DNA from: Comamonas testosteroni TK102 | Lineage (GTDB): Bacteria > Pseudomonadota > Gammaproteobacteria > Burkholderiales > Burkholderiaceae_C | Assembly: GCF_000739375.1 (NCBI RefSeq) | Contig: NZ_CP006704.1 | Coordinates: forward strand, 2,046,001 to 2,110,000 | Length of the DNA: 64,000 bases | Reading direction: 5' to 3' | Part shown: positions 1 through 9,386 of the stretch, piece after piece | Layout: every line of letters begins with the position of its first letter | How positions within the stretch are numbered: position 1 is the stretch's first letter | Notes under the pieces: generated by a model | Told to the model about the DNA's origin: nothing | Database searches by the model: none | What the model saw: the letters and a program-made list of their open reading frames with translations, nothing else | Translations under genes and position numbers: made by a program

Positions 1-1
1 T

Positions 2-3000
2 TGGCTTCTGGGGCTGGCCTTGGGTGGGCTGGCTGCGTCGAGCGGCGGGGGCGGCGGCAAGAATATCGACCATCCTCCTGAGGCTGCCGATCCCCATGTG
101 GGTTTGCGTCACCTTGCCTCAGACCCTGTGCCCGGGCAGGAATTCAGCAATGGCGGCAACACGGTTTCGGTACGTGAAGATCAGCCGTTCAACGGCAAGA
201 TCACCGGTCAGGACAAGGACGGTGACCCACTGACCTACGAGCTGGGCACTCCGCCCGCTCACGGAACCGTGGTCGTGACACCGGACGGCAAGTACACCTA
301 CATCCCCAACAAGGACTGGAGCGGCCCGGGCACGGACGAGTTCACGGTGATCGTGGACGATGGCAAGGGCGGCAAGACCACGACCACGGTGACCGTGAAC
401 GTCACGCCCGAGCAGGATGCGTTCGACGACCGGGCGAGCACGGGCTTTGAGAAGTCCGTCACCATCGATGTGCTGGGCAACGACGACTTCGAAGGCAGCA
501 ACGTCAAGATCACCCACGTCAACGGCAGCGCCATTGCCGAAGGCCAGACCGTGACCGTGACCGATGGCAGCGTCAAGCTGGAGGGCGGCCAACTGGTGTT
601 CACGCCCGATGCGGGCTTCAACGGCGACGCCCGGTTCAGCTACACGGCGCAGACCGACGGCGGCACGCCCGAGACGGCGGATGTCATCGTGACGGTGGCA
701 GCCAACCAGTTGCCCGAGACGACCGATCCCAACGAAGGCCTTAACCCCGGCGACCCTGGCTACATCCCCGGCCAGAGCTTCACGCCTGGCGGCGGCTACA
801 CCGTCACCGTGGGCGAGGATCAGCGCTTCAACGGCAAGATCACGGGCGAGGACAAGGACGGTGACCCACTGACCTACGAGCTGGGCACTCCGCCCGCTCA
901 CGGCACCGTGACTATCGACAAGCACACCGGCAAGTACCTCTACACGCCCCACCAGGACTGGAGCGGCCCGGGCACGGACGAGTTCACGGTGATCGTGGAC
1001 GACGGCAAGGGCGGCAAGACCTCGACCACGGTGACCGTGAGCGTCACGCCCGAGCAGGATGCGTTTGACGACCGGGCGAGCACGGGCTTTGAGAAGTCCG
1101 TCACCATTGACGTGCTGGGCAACGACGACTTCGAAGGCAGCAACGTCAAGATCACCCACGTCAACGGCAGCGCCATTGCCGAAGGCCAGACCGTGACCGT
1201 GGCCGATGGCAGCGTCAAGCTGGTGGGCGGCCAACTGGTGTTCACGCCCGATGCGGGTTTCAACGGCGACGCCCGGTTCAGCTACACGGCGCAGACCGAC
1301 GGCGGCACGCCCGAGACGGCGGATGTCACCGTGACGGTGAGCCAGCCACCGGTGTTTGTCGATCCAAGCGATCCTGGCGAACCGCCGGTGACCAGCTATG
1401 CCTTTGAATACGAAGAGAACAGCCCCGTTGGCAAGTGGCTGGGTCAGGTAAAGGCCAATGATGCCGACAGCACATCGGTGACCTACAGCATCGATCCGGC
1501 CAGCGATCCCGATGGCTGGTATGCGATTGATGCTACGACTGGGGAGATCACGCTGACGGCGGCTGGAGCGGCGTCGCAAGCCAATGATTTCGAGCAAGGC
1601 AGCAATAGCCAGACGATCACGGTGGTGGCGACCGATAGCGAGGGAGGCAAGACCGAGGTCGCTGTCACGCTCAATGAAAAGGACCTGAACGACAACGCCC
1701 CTGTGTTGGTGATGGACCCCGAAGACAAGGTGTTGCATGTTGCGGAGGAGGCCCTGGTCGGAGGCATCAAGGATGACCCGGGCAGCACGACCACAGCCAC
1801 GGGCAAGATCAGCTTTACCGATGCGGATAAGACACCGGACATCAACACCTTTTCGCTGGAGATGCAAGGCCCTGCGGACGGCAGCATCACTTCGGGCGGC
1901 GTGGCGGTGACCTGGAGCTGGGATGCTGGCAGCAGCACGCTGACCGGCATGGCCGGTGCCAAGGAGGTCATGACCGTCAAGGTCGGAGCCCTGACCGAGG
2001 TTGGTGGCCGGTACGAGGCAAGTTATACGGTCACTCTCAAGGGCCCCGTGGATCATGCAGTCGGCCGTGGTGCAAACACGCTGGACCTGGACTTCAAGGC
2101 CATCGTTCACGATGGCAAGCAGAGCAGCCAAATCGGGTTTGTCGTGGAGGTCAAGGATGATGTCCCGGCACTTGCCGATGATGCAGAGCTGGTGATCAAC
2201 CTCGCCAAGCTGCAGACCAATGTGATGATCGTGCTGGACCTGTCAGGCAGCATGGCCTGGGATAGCAACGGCAAGGTACTGCCTGGCGGTGGCTCCAACG
2301 CGAACAGTCGACTGAGCCTAGCCAAGAAAGCGCTTGAAGCCCTGATCAACAAGTACGAAGAGTACGGCGATGTGGCGGTCAAGCTGGTGACTTTCAACGG
2401 CTCCACCGCCAATGCCCATGCCACCTGGATGAGTGCCGCGACGGCCATCGCTATCATCAATGGCCTGACAGCGACTGGCGGTACGCCCTATAAAGCCGCC
2501 CTCAACGCGGCGATGGGTACCAATGGCTTTGCCGACAATGTGGGCAAGCTGACCGGGGAGGGGGTGCAGAATGTTTCGTACTTCATCACCGATGGTGTGC
2601 CTACCTTGGGCCAAGGCGTCAACCCAAGACTGCAGGCTCAGTGGGAAGACTTTCTGACGACTCACCACATCAACTCCGTGGGGGTGGGCTTTGGCGGTAT
2701 CAAGACGGGCGATATCCCGAATATTGACCCGATCGCCTACAACGGCCCAGCTGGAGTGGAGAACGCCGTGGTCCTGGCCAATTCGGCGGCGGAGCTCAAC
2801 TCCACGCTGCAGGACCTGATCCAGTTACCCAGGCTGGAGGGCTCGTTGCGCGGCGAACTCGACAGCGCCGTGGAAGGCTATGGTGCAGACGGTGGTTTTA
2901 TCAATGTGCTGGAGGTCGACGGCGTCTCCTATACCTACCTGCCCGGGCAGGCGCTGCAGGTGGCGGGCAACCCGGCTTCGGGAACCTACACCTATGACGC

Positions 3001-3478
3001 CGCCAAGCACCTCATCACCATCAAGACAGCTGCAGGTGGCTCGTTGACCGTGGAGTTCGATACGGGCAAGTTCATCTATGAGGGCAAGGCGCTGGCTTCC
3101 TACTGGGATCGCTTTGGCTACACCATCCAGGACGGAGATGGCGACCAGGCATCGACCGTCAAGGATGTGAAGGTGGTCTACGACGGTGGCGATCCCGGCC
3201 CCAAGCCTGCGTATGCGTCGCCGTTGCTGGCCATGAGCCTCGACCCGGAGCAGCTCGATGCTCTGCATGAGGGTGCGGAGGAGCCTGCTGCTACGGCGTT
3301 GCCTGCGCTGCACGATGTGCTGCAGTCCAAGGACGAGGCCGCCGGCGACATCGACGGACTGGGTTCGGTGCAAGCTCCTGCAGCCGCTGTTGCTCCTGTC
3401 GCTGCGTCACAGGATCTTGCCTTGTATATGCCAGATCCTTTGCCAGAGGAAGAGCTGCACCAGCCGGTGCATGCCTGA
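2..3478 (+). CDS. Large repeat adhesin with VWA domain, type I secretion substrate (5' end outside window)
   Basis: The frame is already open at base 2 and begins with a Leu/Gly/Ala-rich hydrophobic stretch followed by a poly-Gly run. That pattern follows the N-terminal anchor or retention module of LapA/BapA-type adhesins, so the true start is upstream. Counting from base 20, two near-identical Ig/VCBS-like modules cover about residues 49-227 and 263-441. A cadherin-like domain follows at about 458-560, then a T1SS-143-like module at about 594-715. A von Willebrand A domain starts near 735, with its metal site DLSGS at 740-744 and a later ITDG motif. The C-terminal part contains an acidic DGDGD motif and ends in a Pro/Ala-rich tail; I see no long RTX nonapeptide array. 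TolC, ABC and HlyD genes follow directly, which identifies it as the likely export substrate acting at the cell surface. The adhesive role is inferred from family and context. Confidence 0.85.
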   Translation, partial: WLLGLALGGLAASSGGGGGKNIDHPPEAADPHVGLRHLASDPVPGQEFSNGGNTVSVREDQPFNGKITGQDKDGDPLTYELGTPPAHGTVVVTPDGKYTYIPNKDWSGPGTDEFTVIVDDGKGGKTTTTVTVNVTPEQDAFDDRASTGFEKSVTIDVLGNDDFEGSNVKITHVNGSAIAEGQTVTVTDGSVKLEGGQLVFTPDAGFNGDARFSYTAQTDGGTPETADVIVTVAANQLPETTDPNEGLNPGDPGYIPGQSFTPGGGYTVTVGEDQRFNGKITGEDKDGDPLTYELGTPPAHGTVTIDKHTGKYLYTPHQDWSGPGTDEFTVIVDDGKGGKTSTTVTVSVTPEQDAFDDRASTGFEKSVTIDVLGNDDFEGSNVKITHVNGSAIAEGQTVTVADGSVKLVGGQLVFTPDAGFNGDARFSYTAQTDGGTPETADVTVTVSQPPVFVDPSDPGEPPVTSYAFEYEENSPVGKWLGQVKANDADSTSVTYSIDPASDPDGWYAIDATTGEITLTAAGAASQANDFEQGSNSQTITVVATDSEGGKTEVAVTLNEKDLNDNAPVLVMDPEDKVLHVAEEALVGGIKDDPGSTTTATGKISFTDADKTPDINTFSLEMQGPADGSITSGGVAVTWSWDAGSSTLTGMAGAKEVMTVKVGALTEVGGRYEASYTVTLKGPVDHAVGRGANTLDLDFKAIVHDGKQSSQIGFVVEVKDDVPALADDAELVINLAKLQTNVMIVLDLSGSMAWDSNGKVLPGGGSNANSRLSLAKKALEALINKYEEYGDVAVKLVTFNGSTANAHATWMSAATAIAIINGLTATGGTPYKAALNAAMGTNGFADNVGKLTGEGVQNVSYFITDGVPTLGQGVNPRLQAQWEDFLTTHHINSVGVGFGGIKTGDIPNIDPIAYNGPAGVENAVVLANSAAELNSTLQDLIQLPRLEGSLRGELDSAVEGYGADGGFINVLEVDGVSYTYLPGQALQVAGNPASGTYTYDAAKHLITIKTAAGGSLTVEFDTGKFIYEGKALASYWDRFGYTIQDGDGDQASTVKDVKVVYDGGDPGPKPAYASPLLAMSLDPEQLDALHEGAEEPAATALPALHDVLQSKDEAAGDIDGLGSVQAPAAAVAPVAASQDLALYMPDPLPEEELHQPVHA
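181..1342 (+). repeat. Two long direct repeats inside the adhesin gene, 642-bp period
   Basis: The blocks at about 181-700 and 823-1342 are nearly identical in DNA as well as protein, offset by 642 bp. Each encodes one Ig/VCBS-like module plus a second beta-rich module. The linkers between them (about 701-822) differ. High DNA identity suggests a recent duplication or gene conversion, and copy number could vary between strains. Confidence 0.85.
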
Positions 3479-3493
3479 TGCTCTTCAAACTTG

Positions 3494-3572
3494 ATAGCTG
3501 TTAGCGCATGAAGCACGGCGTTTTTAGTATTAAAAATGCTGGAAGTGCCGTGTCTAATGAAAAGTCAGCTAT
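3494..3572. repeat. Nested imperfect inverted repeat between adhesin and tolC genes
   Basis: The outer arms ATAGCTG (3494-3500) and CAGCTAT (3566-3572) enclose inner arms CACGGC (3514-3519) and GCCGTG (3547-3552). The core is AT-rich, with GTTTTTA facing TAAAAAT. The element sits just after the adhesin stop codon. It could be an attenuating terminator or an mRNA 3' hairpin, letting the adhesin be expressed above its secretion genes. It also resembles short intergenic repeats I associate with Comamonadaceae; that resemblance is from memory. Confidence 0.5.
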
Positions 3573-3661
3573 TTAAGTAAGAGCAAGCAAGAAAAAACAA
3601 ATAAGCTGTGTCGCTGGCTGGAGGCCGCGATGCAGAACGGTGGTCGCGCCATGGAGCTGCG

Positions 3662-5044
3662 ATGCCAAGCTGTGAAATGGCGATGGATATGTCGATCAAG
3701 TCCAAACTTCCTCTGGTTTTCGTGCAGCAGGTTGCCGCAGCGGTCGCACTTGCCTGTGCCGTGGGAGGCGCCCATGCAGCTGCCGCTGGAGGCCAAGCCA
3801 TGGATATGCGTGCAGCGGTGCAAGCTGCTGTGGCATGGCACCCCGCCGTGCGCACGGCGCAGAGGCAACTGCAGGGAGCCGATGAGGGCGTGGCTTCGGC
3901 CCGCGCCGGTTATTACCCGCAGGTCAAGGGCGGGGTGGGGGCGCAGGTAAACAACCGCGATGTCTACCCCTATACCTCGCGGCGCGTGTATGACGCCAGC
4001 GTTTCGGTGTCGCAGATGCTGTATGACTTCGGCAAGGTGGACAGCGCCGTGAAGCAGGCTGAGGCCGGCATTGAGCTTGCCCAGGCGCAGGTGTATCTGT
4101 CCACCGACGATGTGGCGCGCGAGGCTGCGCAAGCCTGGGTGGAGCTGCGTCGCCAGCAGGCCATGGTGGCGATTGCCAAAAGTCAGCTCGAAGGCGTGGG
4201 GGCGCTGGCGGAGCTGGCCTGGGAGCGACAGGTCAAAGGTGCCAGCACCCGTTCCGACTTTATGCAGGCGCAATCGCGCAGGGATGGTGCACGCGGCCAG
4301 TTGATCAATTACGAGGCGCAGGCGCGCCGCTGGCAGGCGCGGCTGATGACTCTGACCGGGATGCAGACGCCCCCCACCCTGAGTGCAGGAAGGGGAGGTA
4401 TGCCGGATGCCCTGCCCCAGGCCTGCACTGCTGCGCAGCTGCTGCCCACGGCGACGGTGCGCCGAGCTCAGGGGCAGCGGGCGTTGGCCCTGGCCGAGTT
4501 GAAGGCCGCTGACGCACAACTGATGCCCACGCTATCGGTGGATGGATCGGCCTCGCGCGGGCTTACCGCAGCATCGCGCCCGGCCGGCTACCCGGATCTG
4601 GATATGCGCGTGATGTTCAATGTATCGGCGCCGCTGTTCGAGGGAGGGCGCAACCAGGCCCGCCAGCGCGCAGCAGGGCACGCGCTGGAGGCTGCGGACG
4701 CGGCTGTGGCCAATGCCGAGTTCCAGGCTCGGCAGTCGCTGCGTGATGCACAGGACCAGAGCCAGGGTTTAGGGGAGCGCCAGCCGGTGGTGGACGAGCG
4801 TATCGCCAGCATCCGCATCACGCGTGACCTGTACCGTGAGCAATACCTGCAATTGGGCACGCGCTCGCTGCTGGATCTGCTCAATGCCGAGCAGGAATAC
4901 CACGGCGCACGTTTCGAGCAGGTGGACAACGCTCATGACCTGCTGCGGCTGGCTGTGGAGTGCTGGTACCAGAGCGGACGGTTGGCGGATGAGTTCTCGC
5001 TCGATACGCGGCTCCGGGATGTGAGCCAAGGAGTGATGCGATGA
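3662..5044 (+). CDS. TolC-family outer membrane channel of the type I secretion system
   Basis: The 460-residue protein has an Ala-rich signal sequence ending near a GGAHA motif. The long helical repeats and duplicated layout are those of TolC/LapE/AggA-type outer membrane channels. In such systems the trimer forms the outer membrane and periplasmic exit duct. The start at 3662 is chosen for a GGAG five bases upstream. The frame is open back to a GTG at 3608, and ATGs at 3677, 3683 and 3689 are alternatives. The gene overlaps the ABC gene by four bases (ATGA), so the two are translationally coupled. Context identifies the adhesin at 2-3478 as the substrate. Confidence 0.88.
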   Translation: MPSCEMAMDMSIKSKLPLVFVQQVAAAVALACAVGGAHAAAAGGQAMDMRAAVQAAVAWHPAVRTAQRQLQGADEGVASARAGYYPQVKGGVGAQVNNRDVYPYTSRRVYDASVSVSQMLYDFGKVDSAVKQAEAGIELAQAQVYLSTDDVAREAAQAWVELRRQQAMVAIAKSQLEGVGALAELAWERQVKGASTRSDFMQAQSRRDGARGQLINYEAQARRWQARLMTLTGMQTPPTLSAGRGGMPDALPQACTAAQLLPTATVRRAQGQRALALAELKAADAQLMPTLSVDGSASRGLTAASRPAGYPDLDMRVMFNVSAPLFEGGRNQARQRAAGHALEAADAAVANAEFQARQSLRDAQDQSQGLGERQPVVDERIASIRITRDLYREQYLQLGTRSLLDLLNAEQEYHGARFEQVDNAHDLLRLAVECWYQSGRLADEFSLDTRLRDVSQGVMR

Positions 5045-7311
5045 ACGGGACGAAGAATCAGGGCCATCGGAAGCAGGCAGATTCCGGGCCGCTGCCGCTA
5101 TTCATGCAGGGTTGGATGGAAGCGATACTGGCAGTGGCCGCGAACTATCAGATCGACACCTCGCGTGAACGCCTGCGCGTGGATGCGGCCTGGGCGGCTG
5201 GTGGCGATCTGTCGGCCGACGATCTACGTCAATGCATACGTCAGATGGCCAGGCAGGCGGGGTTGATCGTGACCGAGGTGGCTCCAGATCTGAAACGGCT
5301 CACGGCCTGGCGTCTGCCCCTGGTCTTGCAGCTGCGCGGCGGGCAGGTGGCTGTCATCACGGCACTGGCCGATGATGGCCTGCGCCTGCTGCTGAGCGGC
5401 GATGAGGGCGGTGAGAGCACATACACGCTGGCCGAGTTGCAGCCCGAATTGGAGGTGATGGCGGTGCTGCGCCCGCTGCGGTCGACCCCCGATTCGCGCG
5501 TGGACGGCTACCTGCGCCCGGTGGAGAGCCATTGGTTGCGCGACATTGTGTTTGCCGACCTGAGACCCTACGGCCACATTCTGTTGGCCTCGTTCATCAC
5601 CAATCTGATGGCCTTGGGCGGCATTCTGTTTTCCATGCAGGTTTATGACCGCGTGGTGCCGTCCCAGTCCGAGCCTACGCTGTACGTGCTGTTTGGCGGA
5701 GTGTTGCTGTCCATCGTATTTGCCTGGGCCATGCGCGCTGCGCGCATGCACATTACCGACATGCTGGGCAAGCGTGCAGATCTGCGCATTTCGGACCGCG
5801 TCTTCGGACATGCGCTGCGAGTGAAGAACAGCGCCCGTCCACGTGCCACGGGCACTTTCGTGGCTCAGATCCGTGAACTGGAGCCAGTGCGCGAGATGCT
5901 GACCTCCACCACGGCTGCTGCGGTGGCCGACCTGCCTTTCTTTGTGCTGTTCTGCCTCATCTTCTGGATGATCGCAGGCGCATTGGTCTGGGTGCCGTTG
6001 GCGGCGTTCGTCCTGCTGCTGGCGCCCAGCCTGTTGGCGCAAAAGCGCCTGCGCAACCTGGCCCAGGCCAGCATGCGCGAATCGGCGCTACGCAACGCGA
6101 TGCTGGTGGAGACCGTGCAGGGCATCGAGGACATCAAGCTGCTGCAGGCCGAGCCGCGCTTTCAGAATCAGTGGAACCACTTCAACGCAGTGAATGCGGA
6201 GGCAGGACTGAAGCTGCGAGCGCTTCTGCATGGTCTGAGCAACTGGATGCAGACGGTGCAGGGCAGCGCTTTCGCTTTTGTGGTGTTCTTTGGCGCACCC
6301 CAGGTGATGCGCGGCGAGATGAGCACCGGCGTGCTGGTTGCATCCTCCATCCTGGTCAGCCGCATGCTGGCTCCCTTGTCCAGCGTGACCGGCGTGCTCA
6401 ACCGCTGGCAGCAGGCCAGGATGGCCAGTGACGGACTGGATCAGCTCATGCGCCTGCCCGTGGATCACGCGGAGGACGGCAGCCGCATCCACCGCCCCGT
6501 CATTGAAGGGCGATACGATTTCAGCGACGCCGTGTTCAGCTATGACGGCAAGACCCCCGCGCTTCAGGTCAGGCAACTGCAGATCGCGGCCGGTGAGCGC
6601 ATCGCCATCCTGGGGCGCAACGGCGCGGGCAAGTCGACGCTGCTGCAGGCTCTGTCGGGTCTGATTGAACCGATGGCCGGACGGGTGCTGCTGGACGGCG
6701 TGGCCTTGGCCCACATTGACCCGGCCGACCTGCGCCGTGACGTGAGCTTGCTGACGCAGAATGCGCGTCTGTTCTATGGTTCCCTGCGCGAGAACCTGCT
6801 GCTGGGCGCGCCCCATGCAAGCGATGGGGAGCTGATGATCGCGTTGCTGGATGCCGGCGCCTGGTCCTTTGTACAGACCTTGCCCACCGGCTTGGATCAC
6901 ATGGTGATGGAGGGGGGGATGGGCCTTTCGGGAGGGCAGCGTCAGGGTCTGTTGCTGGCACGCCTGCTGTTGCGCCAGCCGCGGGTGCTGTTGCTGGATG
7001 AGCCTACAGCGGCGCTGGACGATGTGGCCGAGCGCGATGTGATCGCGCGGTTACGCAAGCTTGCGCCGGGGCGCACCCTGGTTGTGGCAACGCACCGGCC
7101 TGCTGTGCTGCAGGTGGTGGACAAGATCATCGTGGTCGATAAAGGCCAGGTGGTGCTGCAGGGCGCGCGAGATGAAGTTCTCGGGCGCCTGAATGGCTCA
7201 GCCCAGCCGGCAGCCTCGCCGCAGAGTGTTCGCGTCGTGCAGAGCGCACGCATGAAGGTGGCCGTGCAGCCGCAGACAAGGCTGTCCTCTGTGGAGGAGG
7301 GGCAGAAATGA
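5041..7311 (+). CDS. Type I secretion ABC transporter/permease (LapB-like)
   Basis: The 756-residue protein has the three-part plan of LapB/HlyB exporters. An N-terminal C39-like domain (about 15-140) appears degenerate, since no peptidase Cys motif is evident. A six-helix ABC transmembrane domain (about 165-450) follows, then the nucleotide-binding domain. The Walker A motif GRNGAGKST starts at residue 525, the signature LSGGQ at 629, Walker B LLLDEP near 651 and the H-loop ATHRP near 683. It powers one-step export of the adhesin from the cytoplasm. It overlaps both neighbours by four bases, so the tolC, lapB and lapC-like genes form one tightly coupled operon. Confidence 0.93.
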   Translation: MNGTKNQGHRKQADSGPLPLFMQGWMEAILAVAANYQIDTSRERLRVDAAWAAGGDLSADDLRQCIRQMARQAGLIVTEVAPDLKRLTAWRLPLVLQLRGGQVAVITALADDGLRLLLSGDEGGESTYTLAELQPELEVMAVLRPLRSTPDSRVDGYLRPVESHWLRDIVFADLRPYGHILLASFITNLMALGGILFSMQVYDRVVPSQSEPTLYVLFGGVLLSIVFAWAMRAARMHITDMLGKRADLRISDRVFGHALRVKNSARPRATGTFVAQIRELEPVREMLTSTTAAAVADLPFFVLFCLIFWMIAGALVWVPLAAFVLLLAPSLLAQKRLRNLAQASMRESALRNAMLVETVQGIEDIKLLQAEPRFQNQWNHFNAVNAEAGLKLRALLHGLSNWMQTVQGSAFAFVVFFGAPQVMRGEMSTGVLVASSILVSRMLAPLSSVTGVLNRWQQARMASDGLDQLMRLPVDHAEDGSRIHRPVIEGRYDFSDAVFSYDGKTPALQVRQLQIAAGERIAILGRNGAGKSTLLQALSGLIEPMAGRVLLDGVALAHIDPADLRRDVSLLTQNARLFYGSLRENLLLGAPHASDGELMIALLDAGAWSFVQTLPTGLDHMVMEGGMGLSGGQRQGLLLARLLLRQPRVLLLDEPTAALDDVAERDVIARLRKLAPGRTLVVATHRPAVLQVVDKIIVVDKGQVVLQGARDEVLGRLNGSAQPAASPQSVRVVQSARMKVAVQPQTRLSSVEEGQK

Positions 7312-8585
7312 CACAGACAAGCAATTCCGTCGGGGCATTCGCGACAGCCGCCGAAGCTGCTCCAGTGCGCACGCCATCACCCGAGCTTTCGGCCGCGCCA
7401 GCGCGTCTGCGTGGCGCCATGCCGGACATAGGCGACTTTGACGAGGTGCGCGCAAGCCGCTCGGATCGCGTGGTGTGGTGGGTCACAGCCTTCGTGCTGG
7501 CCTTTCTGGCCTGGGCTTGGTTCTTCGAGATCGACGAGGTATCCAACGGCGGCGGCAAGGTGATTCCATCCTCGCGCGAGCAGCGCATCCAGTCTCTTGA
7601 GGGCGGCATTCTGGCCGAGCTTCTGGTGCGAGAGGGAGACATCGTGGAAAAGGGCCAGGTGCTGGCCAAGCTGGAGCCTACACGCGGAGAATCCAGCGTG
7701 GAGGAAACGGCTGCCCGCTACCGAGCCGCCCTGGCTGCCAGCGTACGCTTGCGTGCCGAGGTCGAGGGGCAGGGCAGCCTGCAGTTTCCGCAGGAGCTGC
7801 AGGCCCATGAGCAGCTCAAAGCGTCGGAGAGCGCGCTGTTCCGTTCGCGCCGTGCGGCGCTGAACGACACCGTGGCAGGCCTGAGTCAGGCACTGGCGTT
7901 GGTGCGCAAGGAGCTGGGCATCACCCAGTCGCTGCAGGCCAGCGGTGCGGCCAGCAGCGTCGAGCTCATCCGCCTGCAGCGCCAGGGAGCGGAGCTGGAG
8001 CTGAAGATTGCCGAGGCGCGCTCCGGCTATATGGTGCGCAGCCGCGAGGAGTTGGCCAAGGCGGATGCAGAGGCGAAGTCCCTGTCCTCGGTGGTGCGAG
8101 GGCGTGCGGATTCGCTGGAGCGCCTGACACTGCAGTCGCCAGTGCGGGGCGTGGTCAAGAGCCTGCAGGTCACGACCATTGGCGGCGTGGTACCTCCCAA
8201 CGGTCTGCTGATGGCGTTGGTGCCTCTGGATGACCAGTTGCTGGTGGAGGCCCATATCTCGCCGCGCGATATCGCCTTCATTCGTCCCGGGCAGGAGGCG
8301 CTGGTCAAGGTCACCGCATACGACTACGCGGTCTATGGCGGCCTCAAAGGGCAGGTGGTGACGATTGCCCCGGATACCCAACGTGACGAGGTCAAGCCCG
8401 AAATCGTCTATTACCCGGTCCTGGTGCGCACCGACTCGGACGTTCTGGTGAACAAGGCCGGCCAGCGCATGCCGATTGTGCCGGGCATGGTGGCAGCTAC
8501 CGATATCCGCACGGGCCGCAAAACCGTCTGGAACTATTTGACCAAGCCGCTGAACAAGGCGCGCGAGGCCTTGCGCGAGCGCTGA
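7308..8585 (+). CDS. HlyD-family membrane fusion protein (LapC-like)
   Basis: The 425-residue periplasmic adaptor has one N-terminal membrane anchor at about residues 48-70. A split lipoyl-like domain flanks a coiled-coil hairpin at about 145-260, and a C-terminal beta-barrel follows. This is the standard HlyD/LapC layout, joining the inner membrane ABC protein to the TolC channel. The ATG overlaps the stop of the ABC gene (ATGA). The first ~45 residues are a Ser/Ala/Pro-rich cytoplasmic tail. Function is assigned from fold pattern and operon position. Confidence 0.92.
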   Translation: MTQTSNSVGAFATAAEAAPVRTPSPELSAAPARLRGAMPDIGDFDEVRASRSDRVVWWVTAFVLAFLAWAWFFEIDEVSNGGGKVIPSSREQRIQSLEGGILAELLVREGDIVEKGQVLAKLEPTRGESSVEETAARYRAALAASVRLRAEVEGQGSLQFPQELQAHEQLKASESALFRSRRAALNDTVAGLSQALALVRKELGITQSLQASGAASSVELIRLQRQGAELELKIAEARSGYMVRSREELAKADAEAKSLSSVVRGRADSLERLTLQSPVRGVVKSLQVTTIGGVVPPNGLLMALVPLDDQLLVEAHISPRDIAFIRPGQEALVKVTAYDYAVYGGLKGQVVTIAPDTQRDEVKPEIVYYPVLVRTDSDVLVNKAGQRMPIVPGMVAATDIRTGRKTVWNYLTKPLNKAREALRER

Positions 8586-8627
8586 AGCCCCGCAATGCGG
8601 GATTCTATTTTGATGAAAGAGGATGCC

Positions 8628-9065
8628 ATGAGCATGATTGAATCTACCTTCCGCCTTTCCACTCTGGTGCTGGCAGCAGCTTGCATCGCCTTGCCTGCAG
8701 CGGCACGTGGCAACCCGGAGGATGCCGTCAGCAATCCCGACAAGCTGCAGTATTCCGACGTCAAGGTGGGTTACGCAGACATGAAGCCGGACTTTGCCCG
8801 CGATGGCGTGCTGGCTGAGCAGTTGGGCGGCATCCGCTCTATTCAGCCCGGAATGGCTCAGGAGAAGGTGCTGCAGACGCTGGGAGAGCCCTTGGCGCGA
8901 ACAGCCGGATCCAAGGGGCAGGAGTGGGACTACAACTTCAAGCTGCGTCAACCGCAATCGGGCAACCTGCTGGTGTGCCAGTACAAGGTCGTGTTCGACG
9001 AGGTCAAGGAGGTACGCGAGTCTGTCTGGCGTCGCCAGCAGTGCCAGCAACTGGCGCAGCGCTGA
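8628..9065 (+). CDS. BamE/SmpA-OmlA-like domain protein, secretion operon
   Basis: The 145-residue protein has a signal sequence ending near PAAARG and a BamE-like (SmpA/OmlA) domain. That domain shows the typical pattern of a G-M-x-x-x-K/V-L-x-x-L-G-x-P turn followed by an EWDYNF strand. It lacks an obvious lipobox Cys. AAAGAGG lies five bases before the chosen ATG; an in-frame start at 8595 is less likely. The gene follows lapC-like by about 40 bases on the same strand and is probably co-transcribed. BamE belongs to the beta-barrel assembly machine, but this is a separate copy, so it may help the TolC channel or the adhesin in the envelope. That role is inference. Confidence 0.75.
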   Translation: MSMIESTFRLSTLVLAAACIALPAAARGNPEDAVSNPDKLQYSDVKVGYADMKPDFARDGVLAEQLGGIRSIQPGMAQEKVLQTLGEPLARTAGSKGQEWDYNFKLRQPQSGNLLVCQYKVVFDEVKEVRESVWRRQQCQQLAQR

Positions 9066-9386
9066 GGCGCTGCTGCAGCGTCTTCAGCTCGGCCGGCACC
9101 TGGGCAATGGCTGTTCGGCAGGTGGGCATATGCCCAGGTATGCGATCCGTACAACGCTCCATCGGGCCAGGCCTGCAGGAGTGGAGTGCCTTGTTGCTTT
9201 GAAGACGTCATGAGCGATGGGCGCATGATCGTTGGCAACGTTTGCACGTGAATCGCGTTTTGCCGGTTGCCGAGCATCAGCCGGCGCAGCCTTGCTTCAG
9301 TCCTGTGAGGACTGGCTGCGCTGGCACGGCACACCGCAGAAGGCCTGGGAGTCATGGTTCTGGCAGCCCACAGAACCAGGATGAAG
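9066..9386. other. Gap between convergent genes, with one short possible ORF
   Basis: No recognised gene. A TTG-started frame at 9232-9384 (plus strand) encodes 50 residues ending in a Trp-rich, protein-like segment (CEDWLRWHGTPQKAWESWFW). No clear Shine-Dalgarno is present. It may be a tiny gene or the remnant of a longer one. No strong terminator hairpin was seen here. Confidence 0.35.

Noticed and set aside
119..2131. A long minus-strand frame antisense to the adhesin gene
   Set aside because: It mirrors the 642-bp repeats and has no ribosome site or family pattern; it is a shadow of the plus-strand gene.
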